Of a DNA stretch of 64,000 nt, positions 23,301-34,900 are shown one piece after another. Source of the stretch: Delphinapterus leucas. Lineage: Eukaryota; Chordata; Mammalia; Artiodactyla; Monodontidae. Position numbers and translations under genes: made by a program. The stretch is from contig NW_022098026.1 in NCBI RefSeq assembly GCF_002288925.2, positions 26,710,302 to 26,774,301 of the forward strand, given 5' to 3'. The notes beneath the pieces were generated by a model. That model was not told the origin of the DNA and searched no databases. It saw only the letters and a list, made by a program, of their open reading frames with translations. Every line of letters starts with the position of its first letter. Position 1 is the first letter of the stretch.

Positions 23301-26300
23301 TAGCTCTATTTTTAGTTTTCTGAGGAACCTCCATACTGTTCTCCATAGAGCTGTACCAATTTACATTTCCACCAACAGTGTAGGTGGGTTCCCTTTTCTC
23401 CACACCTTTTCCAGCATTTATTGTTTGTAGACTTTTTGATGATGGCCATTCTGACTGGTAGAAGGTGACACCTCATTATAGTTTTGATTTACGTTTCTCT
23501 GATAATTAGTGATGTTGAGCACCTTTTCATGTGCTTTTTGGCCACCTGTATGTCTTCTTTGGAGAAATGTATATTTAGATTCTTCTGAATTTCATTCTTT
23601 TACATGTAGGTGTCCAGTTTTCCCAGCACCACTCATTGAAGAGACTGTCTTTTCTCCATTGTATATTCTTGCCTCCTTTGTCAATAGATTAATTGACCAT
23701 AGGTGTGTGGGTTTATTTCTGGCATTTCTCTCCTGTCCCATTGATCTATATTTCTGTCTTTGTGCCAGTACCATACTGTTTTGCTGACTATAGCTTTGTA
23801 ATGTAGTCTGAAGTCAGGGAGCCTGATTCCTCCAGCTCCATTTTTCTTTCTCATAATTGTTTTGGCTATTTGGGGGTCTTTTGTGTTTCCATACAAATTT
23901 AAAAATTTTTTTGTCCTAAAAATTAAGAATAATATTGACACTACACAGAGGCATACTGACATTTGGAGGAGATCATTCCTATACAGCACAGGACCTCACA
24001 CATATGTTCTGTCAATGTGGTGTCAGTGTGAGCCCAGGTGGAATGAATGACCTGTCTTATTCTCACATTCTGCGAGTCTTCCATCCTAGCTGGAGAAGCT
24101 CATACCCTCTGTGCCTGGCTTTTGTTTCCTCTCCCCTTTTCCGCTTATCTTTCTGCTTCTTTCCTGTCCATTTCCCTCTTCCTCAGGCTAAAGTGGATAA
24201 TGAGATCCTTAATTACAAAGACCTGGCAGCTCTCCCCAAGGTTAAGTCCATCTACGAGGTACAACGCCCCGACCTCATTTCCTACGAGCCTCATTCCAGA
24301 TACACGTCCGACGAGATGCTGGAGAGGTGTGGCTATGGAGAGGTACGGCATCTCGCCCTCTCTCTGGGGCTATTGGAGGAGAGGAGGGCCCTCAGGGTTC
24401 CCAGGCCCCTCCATCACAGAGACTTCAGCCTCCATAGTGTTGGCCCCCAGACTCTTTTAAACTGGTATTTATAGTCGACACTTAAAAATCAAGTGATTTC
24501 ATCCAAAATCTGGCTTCTCTTGAAAAATCAGAACTGGTAACACTACACCAGTGTTTCCACCACCTAGAGATAGGGAGCAGCTCCCTCTGTAGGCAGGACA
24601 TGGGCTCCCCAATTCTCCCTGATCCCCACTACTCTCTGAGAACCCCAACATAAAAGCCAAGAACCTGTGACCACTTATCACCTGAGGTGGTGTTTCTCTT
24701 ACAGTGGAGAGATTTTATACATAGCCTACGGCTCTCATCCCCAGCTGTGCTCAGTGGCCACTTAGGTTTATAATCCCCAGTTAGGTAGGTTCTCTGGGTG
24801 CTGCCCCTGGCCTTAAGCCCCTGTGCTCAGAGCAAGAGACACTCTTATAAAAAGTACACATCAGAAGGCTTTTGAAATAATTAAATGGTTGCTGGACAAG
24901 AGAAAGTGTTTCCTGGAGAAGGCAGGGTGGCTGTTACCCTGGAGGTCCTGACAGTTTACATCCCAGGAGGTTTTCTCACCCCACCCCAGGCCCCTGAGCT
25001 GAGATCATTTGGAGCTTCAGAAGGAGCCCTGGCCTCATCCGTACTTCACCACTATCCCCTTCCTCTCTAAGGAGAATGGGGTTCCATTTGGTTTAAGAGC
25101 CCAATGCTGAGATTCTCTTAAGTTCTGGCCTCTGAAATGGACCAGGAAAAGGGGACCAAGTGTTTGGTAGAAGCTGATTCTCCTGAAGCCAGAGATGGCA
25201 AACTGGGGCCCATAGGCCACAGCCAGCCCCCAGATTTGTTTTGTTTCACCCACAGAGTATCTTTTTAAAATGTAAATTAGTTGTCAACATTTAAACATTA
25301 GGAGATTTCACATAAGAGTCTGCACTTCTGCCTTGTCTTGGAAACTTAAGAAGCTGTGTTAGCATGGGATGGACGGTCCAGCCTGGCCTGGGTGCCCTGG
25401 AGCTGAGCGCCATCCCCTCTGCAGGCGGTGCCTTCCATCCGCAGCTTGCCCCCCACCACTGGCCCAACTCCTGCATTGATGGCATCAGCCTGGCCCTTGC
25501 TTGGCCCTGCATTTGGGAGCCTTGCCCTGGGTCCTGTCCTTATGAGCCACAGAAGGGCGTGAACTGGTAGAGGCACAGGGAAGGGCCATGAACTGGCTCT
25601 GAGCTTGCGGTGGGGAAGCCTGGGCCCAGGTGAAGACCCTACCGCTTCTTCCCTGAGGGGCCCTGAGCCATCTCATCCCCTCTCTGGGCTGTGGTTTTTC
25701 CCATTTGTAAAAAGAGCATAGTCTCAAGGTTTCCTCCCACCCGTGAGCACTGCTGATATTCTGGGGAGCTGAGGCCGTTCTCTGGGGTGGGGGACGAGGG
25801 GCAGCTGCAGGCTTTTCTCTGCTCCCTGTAACCACTCTCTATCCCTCCCTCTTGCCCTCCTCTCTCCTTTCACTCCTTCCATGGCTGCCTTCAAACTTCG
25901 CTTCCAAGTCGCTGGGGACCTTATCTCCCTACTCCCAGGTAATTAAACTGGTTCCGGGAGACCTTTTCTATAGTTGTGTCCTTTATGCTGACCGAGCAGA
26001 CCCCCAATTTCCCCCCCACCCACCCACTGAAGCCCCTGAAGGTGCTCCCCCAATGCAAGCAGAGACAGGGAGACTTCGAAGCATGACCTGGAGGAAGTGG
26101 CAGTGGCTTAAAGGGTAGAGATGGCTGGGAGCGAACCTTTCTACCCAGAGATGGCCTCCCTGATGCTTCTGTGATCCTTGGCCAGGATTCCAGGGTCCTG
26201 ACCCACGGGTTCCATTCAAGGGCATGTGAGTGATGGGTGAAGGCCCTGGAAAGTCTCTGCAGCCTTCCTCGGGCTGTGCATGTAACCCATGGAGGGGGTC

Positions 26301-29300
26301 TCTGTATTCAGAAGGGCAAAATGGCGCTTCAGCCCCTGGGATCCCAGATTCCATGTCACTTCCCCACCTGACTGCTGGACCCTTGGGCTATAGGTCCCCC
26401 TAATTGCAGATCTTGCTTATTATGGCCCTGCTTCCTCCCCCAGGACATCTATGAGAACCTGGACCTCCGGCAGAGACGGGCCTCCAGCCCAGGATACATC
26501 GACTCCCCCACCTACAGCCGGCAGGGCATGTCCCCCACCTTCTCCCGCTCTCCTCATCTCTATTACCGCTCCGGTAAGGAAGGGGGAAGCTCCCAAAGGG
26601 ACAGGAAGAGCCAGGGGTGACAACACAGTGCCTAGATGTCCCCAGCTGCTGAGACAGCATGGGGCTTCCCTGGGTTATCTCCATTACAACATGGTCCTCT
26701 GGAGGCTCATGGCCACCCAGGCCTCACTGAGTCCCTGCAGATGCCACTGGCAGGGGAAGAAGAAGGGTACATGGTACTGAGATGCAGCAGGAAGGTGGGT
26801 GGCGTGCTGCTGCGGGGAGGGGAGTGGCAGGAAGCCCAGCCATCCTGGCTGGTAGAAAACGTCTCCATCCTCATCCTTTGTCCTGTCCCATCCAGAAGGC
26901 AGAACCAGAGGATCAGAAATGGGGAAGTGTCCTGGCCTTCACCTGAGGGCCACCCTGAGGTTAGGGATGAAGCAGGCAGAGCAATTAAGGGAGGGGCCCA
27001 GGTGGGGAGCTAAGAGGAGCAAGGATGCCTTCCTGAAGCTCAGTGCTGTTGACTCTTACAACCCAGAAAATCTGACTTTGGGGTGAAGCAAGACAACAGG
27101 GTCAAGCCTGCTTCTGCAGACCCGGTGCATGAGAGCACAGCCCCCATCCCTGCTGTCATCACCTCACTGCTGCCGTAACCACCGCCACTGCATTAATGCC
27201 TGTTTTCTCTGTGCCTCTGCTCTCTCTGGGGACCACTGCCTGCGTGCTCCAGGGCCCGAGAGTGGCCGGAGCTCTCCATACCATAGCCAGTTAGATGTGA
27301 GGTCCTCCACTCCAACCTCTTACCAGGCTCCCAAGCACTTTCACATCCCAGGTAGGCTGCCAGCCCGGAATTCCTGGCATGGGTGCATGCTCTGTGGGGT
27401 CGCTGGGCGCCCTACACCGGCACCGATGAGAAACTGGGTGCTGGGGACCCTCCCTAACCAGTCACCCGCACTAACTGGCCTCCAGCTCCGACACACCCAC
27501 TGGCCTTAGCCCACTCCCTAGACAGAACCAGCCTTGATGAGGACCACCAGGAAGCAGCCCAGGGAAGTGCCTTGAATGTCCAAGGGCTGTGATGGGACAT
27601 GGCAGTAACTGTGCCGAAGGTCATGGGCTTTTGGGATTGAATCCTTGATTCTGCTGCTTATAAGCTTGTGACCTCAGACCAGCTACTTAGCTTCCTGGAG
27701 CCTATGTTGTTCCTTCTGGACAGCCAGGCACTGTTCTGGGTCCTGAAAGTGCAACTGTGCTCAAACCAGCCCAGATCCTTCAGGGTGTTTAAGTTCTAAT
27801 GTGGGGAGAGAGCTAATAAATGAGTAAACAAATAAGTAAAAGGATAATTTCAGGAGATATAGGTGCTAAACATAATAAAACAGGGCACTGCAATAGAGTG
27901 ATGGCGTGGGGGAGGCTGGGCTATGTGAGGTGGTCAGGGAGGGCTTCTTGGAGGAGGTGACAATGAAGCCAAAAGAGACCCTAGGGAAAAACATCCTGGG
28001 CAGAGGGAACAGCAAGTCCAAAGGCCCTGAAACACTGAGCCTGCAGCTGGCCAGCATGGCTGGAGGTGGTGAGCATGAGGTTGCCCCAGAAAGGTCCCAT
28101 CCAGCCTACTGGGGAGGAGGGGGTGAGAGTGCTAACTGTGGCTGTGGGGTTCTGGGGACGCCCACGTGGAATGAGGCATGGCTGCTGGGTGGGCACCTTC
28201 CCGCATGGGGTCTTGCTGAGCACGCGCCTGCCTTATGCCTTCATGCCCACCATCCGAGCCCCAAGCCCCTGCCTCAGCCCCATTTGAATCCATCCATTCC
28301 TTTCCCCTCACCTTTCTTGGAACCTGATGGGATGAGGTTGGAAGCTCACCTTTGGAAGAGGAAGTCCACTGGGGGAAAGATGGGGGAGCCTCGGGAGAAG
28401 TTGCTAACCACCTCTCTCTTCTGGGACCCACTGACCAACTGGCTGTCTCCTTTTGTCCTGTCTTTCTCTCTCCTCCCCACTGTCCCTTCCCGGTCTGACT
28501 GGCAGCTGGAGAAAGTAACATCTACCGGAAACCCCCGATCTACAAACGGCATGGTATGGTCGGGGGCAGAGAGGGCGTGGCCAGGCAGGGGGCGGGGCAG
28601 TTAATCTGTGCAGATGGCTCTGTAGGGCCACCAGAGGGACACATACAAGGCTGCAACTCGGCCCTTGTCGGCTGCCCCCAGTCACTCAAGGTGGCCTTGG
28701 GGAGGGGGTTGGTGTCATTTCAAAACGGCAAGGAAGGCCTTGTACATCCTTTCCCACCATCTCCTCACTACCCCCCTTGCCCTGCTATCTGCTATCCTAA
28801 AGCCCATGGTCAGAGAAACCCTTGTCAAATGCGTGTAGCCCTGGGAGAATGACACTCCAAGGCGCTGGTGCTCAAACTTGGACGTTCGTTAGAATCATGT
28901 GGAATGCATACAGATTCCTGGGCCCACCCCAGACTTAATGAATCCAAATTTTGTATTTGTTACAGTTTCTCCAGGTGATTCTAATGTCCAGCCCAGCTTG
29001 GGAACCACTGCTCTAAACTGTTCTCAGTCACCATGTCCTGAGAGTAGATGGAGGACTGGAGAGGGGATACGGATGAGAAAGGAGCTGAGGGTGCCTTCAT
29101 TCATTCATCCATATAGTGTTTCTTACAGAACTGTCTGTGGGCCAACTGCACCCAAGAGATTTATTTAAAAAACAGATACCTTGGCCCCCTCCCCTGCCCT
29201 AGACTTCCTTAATTAGAAATACTAAGAGTTTGCCCTACGAATCTGCCCTGTAACCAGTTCCATTCACAATTCCTACCTGTGCTCCCTGTGGGAGCCACCA

Positions 29301-31965
29301 CTGAGACCTGTTCATTCTTGCAAAAGCACTCAGTTGAATGAGCACTCCCCTTCCTCTGAGGATGCAGAGACACAGCTGCCACCCTTTATCACCCTTAGGT
29401 ACCTATGGGTGCCTATGGGATCACAGGGGGAACACAGAATTGGACGAGCATGGAGACAGGCAGAAGCAGCCCTGTACTGGGATCTAAACTCACTGGGCTG
29501 ATGGAGGAGGTGGTACAAGTATAAACAGTGGCTCTGGGTGCTTACGATCTGACAATTTAGACAAACATCCTCGACTTCAGAGCAGACTGGGTTGGGGTCC
29601 AGGTGAGTCCTGAGCAGTGCACATCTACCTGTGGCTGTGGAGGACACGCCATGTACCCCAGTGGTCACAGAAAGGCACCAACCCTGAGAAAGGTAGTTTA
29701 ACTTTACATCCAGAAAAGGCCCCCAGGTCCCAAGCCCCTCAGGACTGTGTGGAATTTTGTAGGTGGGCCTGAGGGGCAGCACCAAAGCAGGCTCAGGAGG
29801 AGCCTGGGCTAGAGGTGGATTGTGCAGATAAGAGGATGGATGAAACGGCTGGAGTGGGAGGGGCTGCACAGGACCCACATCAAAGAGGATTTGCAAGCTT
29901 TGGGAGCAAGTGCTGCTGGCTGGCTGAGAGCCATCCCAGGACCCTCTGCTGCTCTGGCTCCACGGAGCCTAGGGCTTGTCCCTGTAGCTTCTCCCTCCTG
30001 AGAAATAATCAGGGGCCCCCCATCTCCTTTCCCCAGCCCTCTCTCTGCCCTGGTCAGCTTCTCATCAGTCTTGGGCGTGATAGTCATTGCCCTGGAAGGT
30101 TTTGTGCCTACAGTGGGTTTGATGGTCACCCCCATGTTGTGGACTTCAGGGGGAGGCTTAGAGCTGGATGACACCTCAGCCAGCAGACCAGTTCTGATAT
30201 AGACAAGGAAACTGAGGTGGAGAGGAGCACGATTTGCCCAGTGCTACAGCTGAGTTAAGTGGCAGAACTGGAACCAGAACCCAGCGTTGCTGACTCCCTG
30301 GCCAGTGCTCCTTCCCTCAGGCCATCTAGTCTCCCCCAAGCAGGATGTGTCATTTCAGTATGAGGAGAAAGGTGACCTGACTCAACATGCAGCAGGCCCT
30401 GCTTGGCGATCCCACCCAAGATGTGGCTCGAATCCACAAGGCTGGCTTCTAGAGGGTGAGGAAGGACTCACCTGGGACCTGTCTAATCTTACTTAAAGGA
30501 GCCACGGCCTTAGTGTTCACTTAGGAGAGTCTGTGGAATTGGTAGAAGGAGCCCTGAGCTGGGGTCTGATCCAGTTCTGGTCTAACTTGCTGTGTGGTCT
30601 GAGCAAGACCCTTCCCCTCTCAGGTGTTCAGATTCCCAACCATAAAATGAGAGGCTTGGCCTCAGTGCTTTTCCAGCTCCGATGCTCCGTGTCCCAGACC
30701 CTGGCCTGGACGTGGCCTCACTCCCCAGGGCTGGAGCCTGGCTGAGACAAGGGAGAGTATGTCCAGGACACTCTTCTAGGACATTCTGCCTCCCTGAAGC
30801 TCTCTCTTTGGGTCCTTTGCAGGTGATTTGTCGACAGCAACCAAGAGCAAAACAAGTGAAGACATCAGTCAGGCCTCCAAGTACAGTCCAGCCTACTCGC
30901 CAGACCCCTACTATGCTGCGGAGTCTGAGTACTGGACCTACCACGGGTCCCCCAAAGGTATCACCCCTCACAGGGGAGCCAGGACCAGAGCCCCGTCACC
31001 TGCGCCAGGGACACAGGGCCAGCACAGACAGTTGCCCACTCCTTCACACGATAGTTCATTTATTCATTCAGCAAACAGGTACTAAGGGCAGCCATGGGCC
31101 CTAGGGAGATACTAGGAAGCAAACCAGATCAGGTCCTTGCCCTTGTGTATGAGACATCGGCCCCAACTGAAGAGGGAGGTGAGGTACAGGAGGTAGAAGC
31201 GCTGATGGTAGGGGCATGCTGTCCAGTCTGGAAGATGACAAAAGCTGCTCAGATGCAGAGCCTCAGCTACCACAGGAAGGGTGAGGAGCAGGTAAGCCAG
31301 CAGAGTGTTGAAATGCACCTGCAAAGACCCAAGATGGGAGGGTAGGCTCCACTGGAGAAGGGAATGGCTGTCAGCTCAAGCTTGAGCTCAGAGAGGGAGG
31401 GGAGGGGGTGGGGGATGAGAGGCCAGATCCCACAGGGCCTTGTGGGTTGAGGTCAGGATTTTGGTCTTTATCCAAAATAGGAGGAAGTTGTTTAAAGTGG
31501 TGACATGATCAGATTTGTGTTTTTAAGAGACCACTTTGGCTGTAGGTGGAAAATGGTTTGGAGAACGGAAGAGAGAGGATGTTGGGAGATGGAAGTCTCT
31601 TACGGGTACCCTGGCAAGGGGTCCTAATGGTTCTCAAGGTGCCATCCCACCTAACCAGACATCCCAGGCTGTTTCTTTTAAGTATGTGGAGGAGTTGTCA
31701 GCAAGTGCCACTTTGATTCAACACATACCTTTAGTAATGAATGTCCATTTTGAACGAAGCTTCATGGGAGCTCAGAGATGAGCCTGTGCCACCCTCAAAG
31801 AATTCTCCACTTAGAAAAGGGATAAGACACAAGCACAACTATAACCCAAAGTGGACAGTCATCAGTGCCCATGGGAGATAGTGTTCAGAGGCTGCACAGG
31901 CAAGAGAGACCAGACCCAACAGGCATGAGGGGGGAGAGGGGAATCTTAGATGAGACTATTTCAAT

Positions 31966-31996
<31 letters not shown>

Positions 31997-34900
31997 AAAC
32001 AAAAAAAAAGAAAAACCACCTCCAAAAGCCTTAAGCCAAAACAGGGATTTTCTGGGTCATGTGACGAAAGTTTTTGAGGCATAGCTAGATCTAGAGGTAG
32101 ATGGTCATCATCAGGACTTGACCTGTCCTGTGGGTTAGGTGGCTCCAGTCTCAGGCTGATTCTGCCCTTATCATGGGAAGACGAGTTCTGGCAGGTCCAG
32201 ATTACCTCCCATCCTTGGCAGAAAGAGGGCTTTTTCTCCTACCTGCGGCAGGAAAAGTCCCAACGTTGAGGTTTATTAGATCTGTCTGGGCAGTCAGCTT
32301 CACCTGCACTTTCCAGCCCAAGAATGGGAAGGGATGCTGGCCATCTCAGTATAGGGAGACCCATGGTGGAGGCAGTTCACCAAAGTGCACCTGTGCGGGG
32401 TCACTCAGCTAGAAAGTGGTGGAGCCAAGAGGAAACCCCCACCTGTCGAGGCTGTACTGCCCCCCTATGCCCTCTCGCCTGAGCAGGCTGAGTGGAGCAT
32501 GGGCGGGAGCTGATCCGAGCTGTCTTTTGGCAGTGCCCCGAGCCAGAAGGTTCTCGTCTGGAGGAGAGGAGGACGATTTTGACCGCAGCATGCACAAGGT
32601 AAGCAGGCCACACCACTGAATGAGATGCTTAGATGGTATGTTACTGAGGATTTTTTCATTTGTGAGGGACAGAAACCAAATCCAAACTCACTCATGATAG
32701 AAAAGAGAAATGCAAAACTTGGCAAAACTGGAAAGTCAACTGGTAGGATTAGCTGCAGGTACAACTTGATCCAGCTGCTAAACAAATTGCCACAGGGAAA
32801 TTCTCTCTCTCTGCTCTTATGCTGGATTGCCTCTGCATTGGCCTCATGCTCAAGCAGGTTCTTCTCACGTTGTGGTCAGTGGATGCCAGTGACTTGCGCA
32901 TCACTGCTGGGGATGGAAGGCGGTGCAGCTGCTGAGAAAGAGTTTGTGGTCCCGCAAAAAGTTACCACATAGAACTACCACAGAAACTGTCGACTGAAAA
33001 AAACAAACAAACCGCACAACCCAGAAGCTGAGAACTATGTTTTATTCAGCAGACATACTGAGGACCTCAGCCCAGGAGACAGCCTCTCAGATAGCTCTGA
33101 GAGAGTGTTCCAAAGAGGTAAGGGAGGAGCCAGGAATATGTAGGAGTTTTTGCAAAAATAAAATCAGGAAGTCGAACATCACAAGATTGCTGCTAATTAA
33201 TGAAAAAACAGACATCTACAGTTAATGAATTCAGTGCTTTTCTATGTATGGGAAGATGCAAGGCCCTTGGCTCACTGAAATCATTCCTTTAATATGCACC
33301 TTAACTATCTAGGGCCCGTATCCTGTTTTTCTCCATTCTGAGTCCCCTCAGGCTGCACCATTGGTGGTGGCTGCAGAGGCTGATGGCTTCATGGCTTGTT
33401 TACTGATACGGCAGGTGACAGTCTTTGCTCACAGTGCTTCCTCTTGGCCATAAATTCAACCAATATTTGGGAGGCATTTCATGACTAATTTTGTCCCTCA
33501 GGGCTAGGAAGGCTCATCCCTTGATCACGTGAAGATTCTGTTGCTAGGCCACTCAATGTGCTGATTTGTTGTGGATTAGACCCTGTTGATAATCTAAAAT
33601 TCTCTGGATCACCTGTCTTATTAGTCTGTTGTGATCCAGGAAATGTTTTCCCTCATTGCTTCTTCCCAGATCTAGAATTGCACTATTACAATTATTCTAT
33701 GTAGAGTTATGTACATGATCAACTAACTCGAGACGTCATTAATTTTGCTGGAGGCTTGGTTACACTTTGCTAATGTAAGAGATAACAATCTCATAAAACA
33801 GGACATAAGTAACACAGCTAGTAACATTAATAAACTGATACTGCAGCAGAGAGAGGCACAAGGCATAAATAATTTGCAAATGCCAAGAGAGAACAAACTA
33901 AAACAGTGATTAGTATAACTAGTTGTAATCTGGTCAAAATAAGCCATCAAGTCCACAGGGGAGCCAACTGGAGAAGCCAAATTCTGGAGGAATCAGGTAG
34001 AGAGAAAAAGATAAATGTTTCATCTTCGTTTACAAAGGTATACTTTATCAACTTGTTGAAGGTCATAGTTAGCGTAAGAGGAAAGGTTTTCTGGAAAACA
34101 GAGATTAAAAACCAGTATATTTCAGAAAAAAGTCATAAAATTATAAGTCATGTTCATCAATTCATTCAGTCCATGTAATTAATTCCTGTTCATCGAGATG
34201 AAGTTGTCAGGTTTTCCATTAGTCTTTTAACATTTCTTACCCAGTTCAGGAGTAAGATCTAAAAGTTATCAAAAACTTGTATTTATCAAAAGTGCTTTTT
34301 ATGAATCTTCACTAAGATCTTCATATATAAAAGCATCAGAGTAAAACAATGATTGTGTATAAACAAGACTTAAAATGGCATGGTTAAAGATCTGATTGAT
34401 TATAATGTAATTGACAAGAAACTTGGATATTTCTGTGACATACAACATCCTAAGATAACACCTAGAATTATGACTGATAACCTTATACCAGGACATACCA
34501 GATTTTTAGGAATTCCATATAAATTTTGGAATATCTGTATTAATGACATTTACCCATACCATATAACCTAAGAAGGTTTATCTCCAATCACTTGACAGTG
34601 CTTCTCAAGTAATTTAACATATCAAATTAGCCTAATTAGCTTAACGTTTCTCTCTGAGATGTCGCAGGGTTTCTTTGAAGCATCCCAGAGTTATCTGGAA
34701 GTCAAAAGAACTTCAGTTAGAATTTGTTATTTGGGAAGTTTTGTCAAAAATATCAAAAAGGTTTCAAAACACTTGGTCAAATAGGATCATAGGTCACTGT
34801 GAAACAATACTTATTCACTTAAAGTGACAAAAGATTTCGGGCTTCCCTGGTGGCGCAGGGGTTCAGAGTCGACCTGCCGATGCAGGGGACACAGGTTCGT

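Larger units (their letters stand above)
18860..24186 (+). other. ABLIM3: ABLIM3 intron c-d (5.3 kb)
   Basis: GT-AG intron. Its first half has L2-like pieces (about 18955-19200 and 19475-19900) and a MIR (22155-22375). Its 3' end is filled by an antisense, 5'-truncated L1 (about 22557-23935) that stops some 250 bp before the next exon. The stretch 19900-22150 shows no repeat I can name and no exon. Confidence 0.75.
27352..28505 (+). other. ABLIM3: ABLIM3 intron g-h (1.2 kb)
   Basis: GT-AG intron. It carries a MIR fragment (about 27590-27700) and an L2-like repeat (about 27715-28060). An open frame of 232 codons at 27906-28604 overlaps both this intron and the next exon in the wrong frame and is not a gene. 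Confidence 0.75.
28554..30822 (+). other. ABLIM3: ABLIM3 intron h-i (2.3 kb)
   Basis: GT-AG intron with a MER5-type fragment (28862-29017), an antisense MIR (30180-30330) and a MIR3-like piece (about 30535-30690). The stretch 29020-30180 looks unique and holds no exon that I can support. Confidence 0.75.
30958..32533 (+). other. ABLIM3: ABLIM3 intron i-j (1.6 kb)
   Basis: GT-AG intron with an L2-like repeat (about 31050-31570) and a CA microsatellite at 31966-31993. The rest is unique-looking. Confidence 0.75.

Noticed and set aside
27906..28604. A 232-codon open frame over an intron and exon h
   Set aside because: It runs through an L2-like repeat and through exon h in a different frame from the ABLIM3 codons.
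29330..29896. A 188-codon minus-strand frame in intron h-i
   Set aside because: No recognisable domain and no neighbouring exon; likely chance.
31966..31993. The CA run as part of a functional site such as Z-DNA or a CRISPR-like array
   Set aside because: A plain dinucleotide microsatellite with no spacers. No CRISPR or special function is supported.
33723..33980. An 85-codon minus frame with a hydrophobic run, as a possible retroviral envelope end
   Set aside because: The position would fit but no envelope motif was recognised. Kept only as a remark under the provirus.
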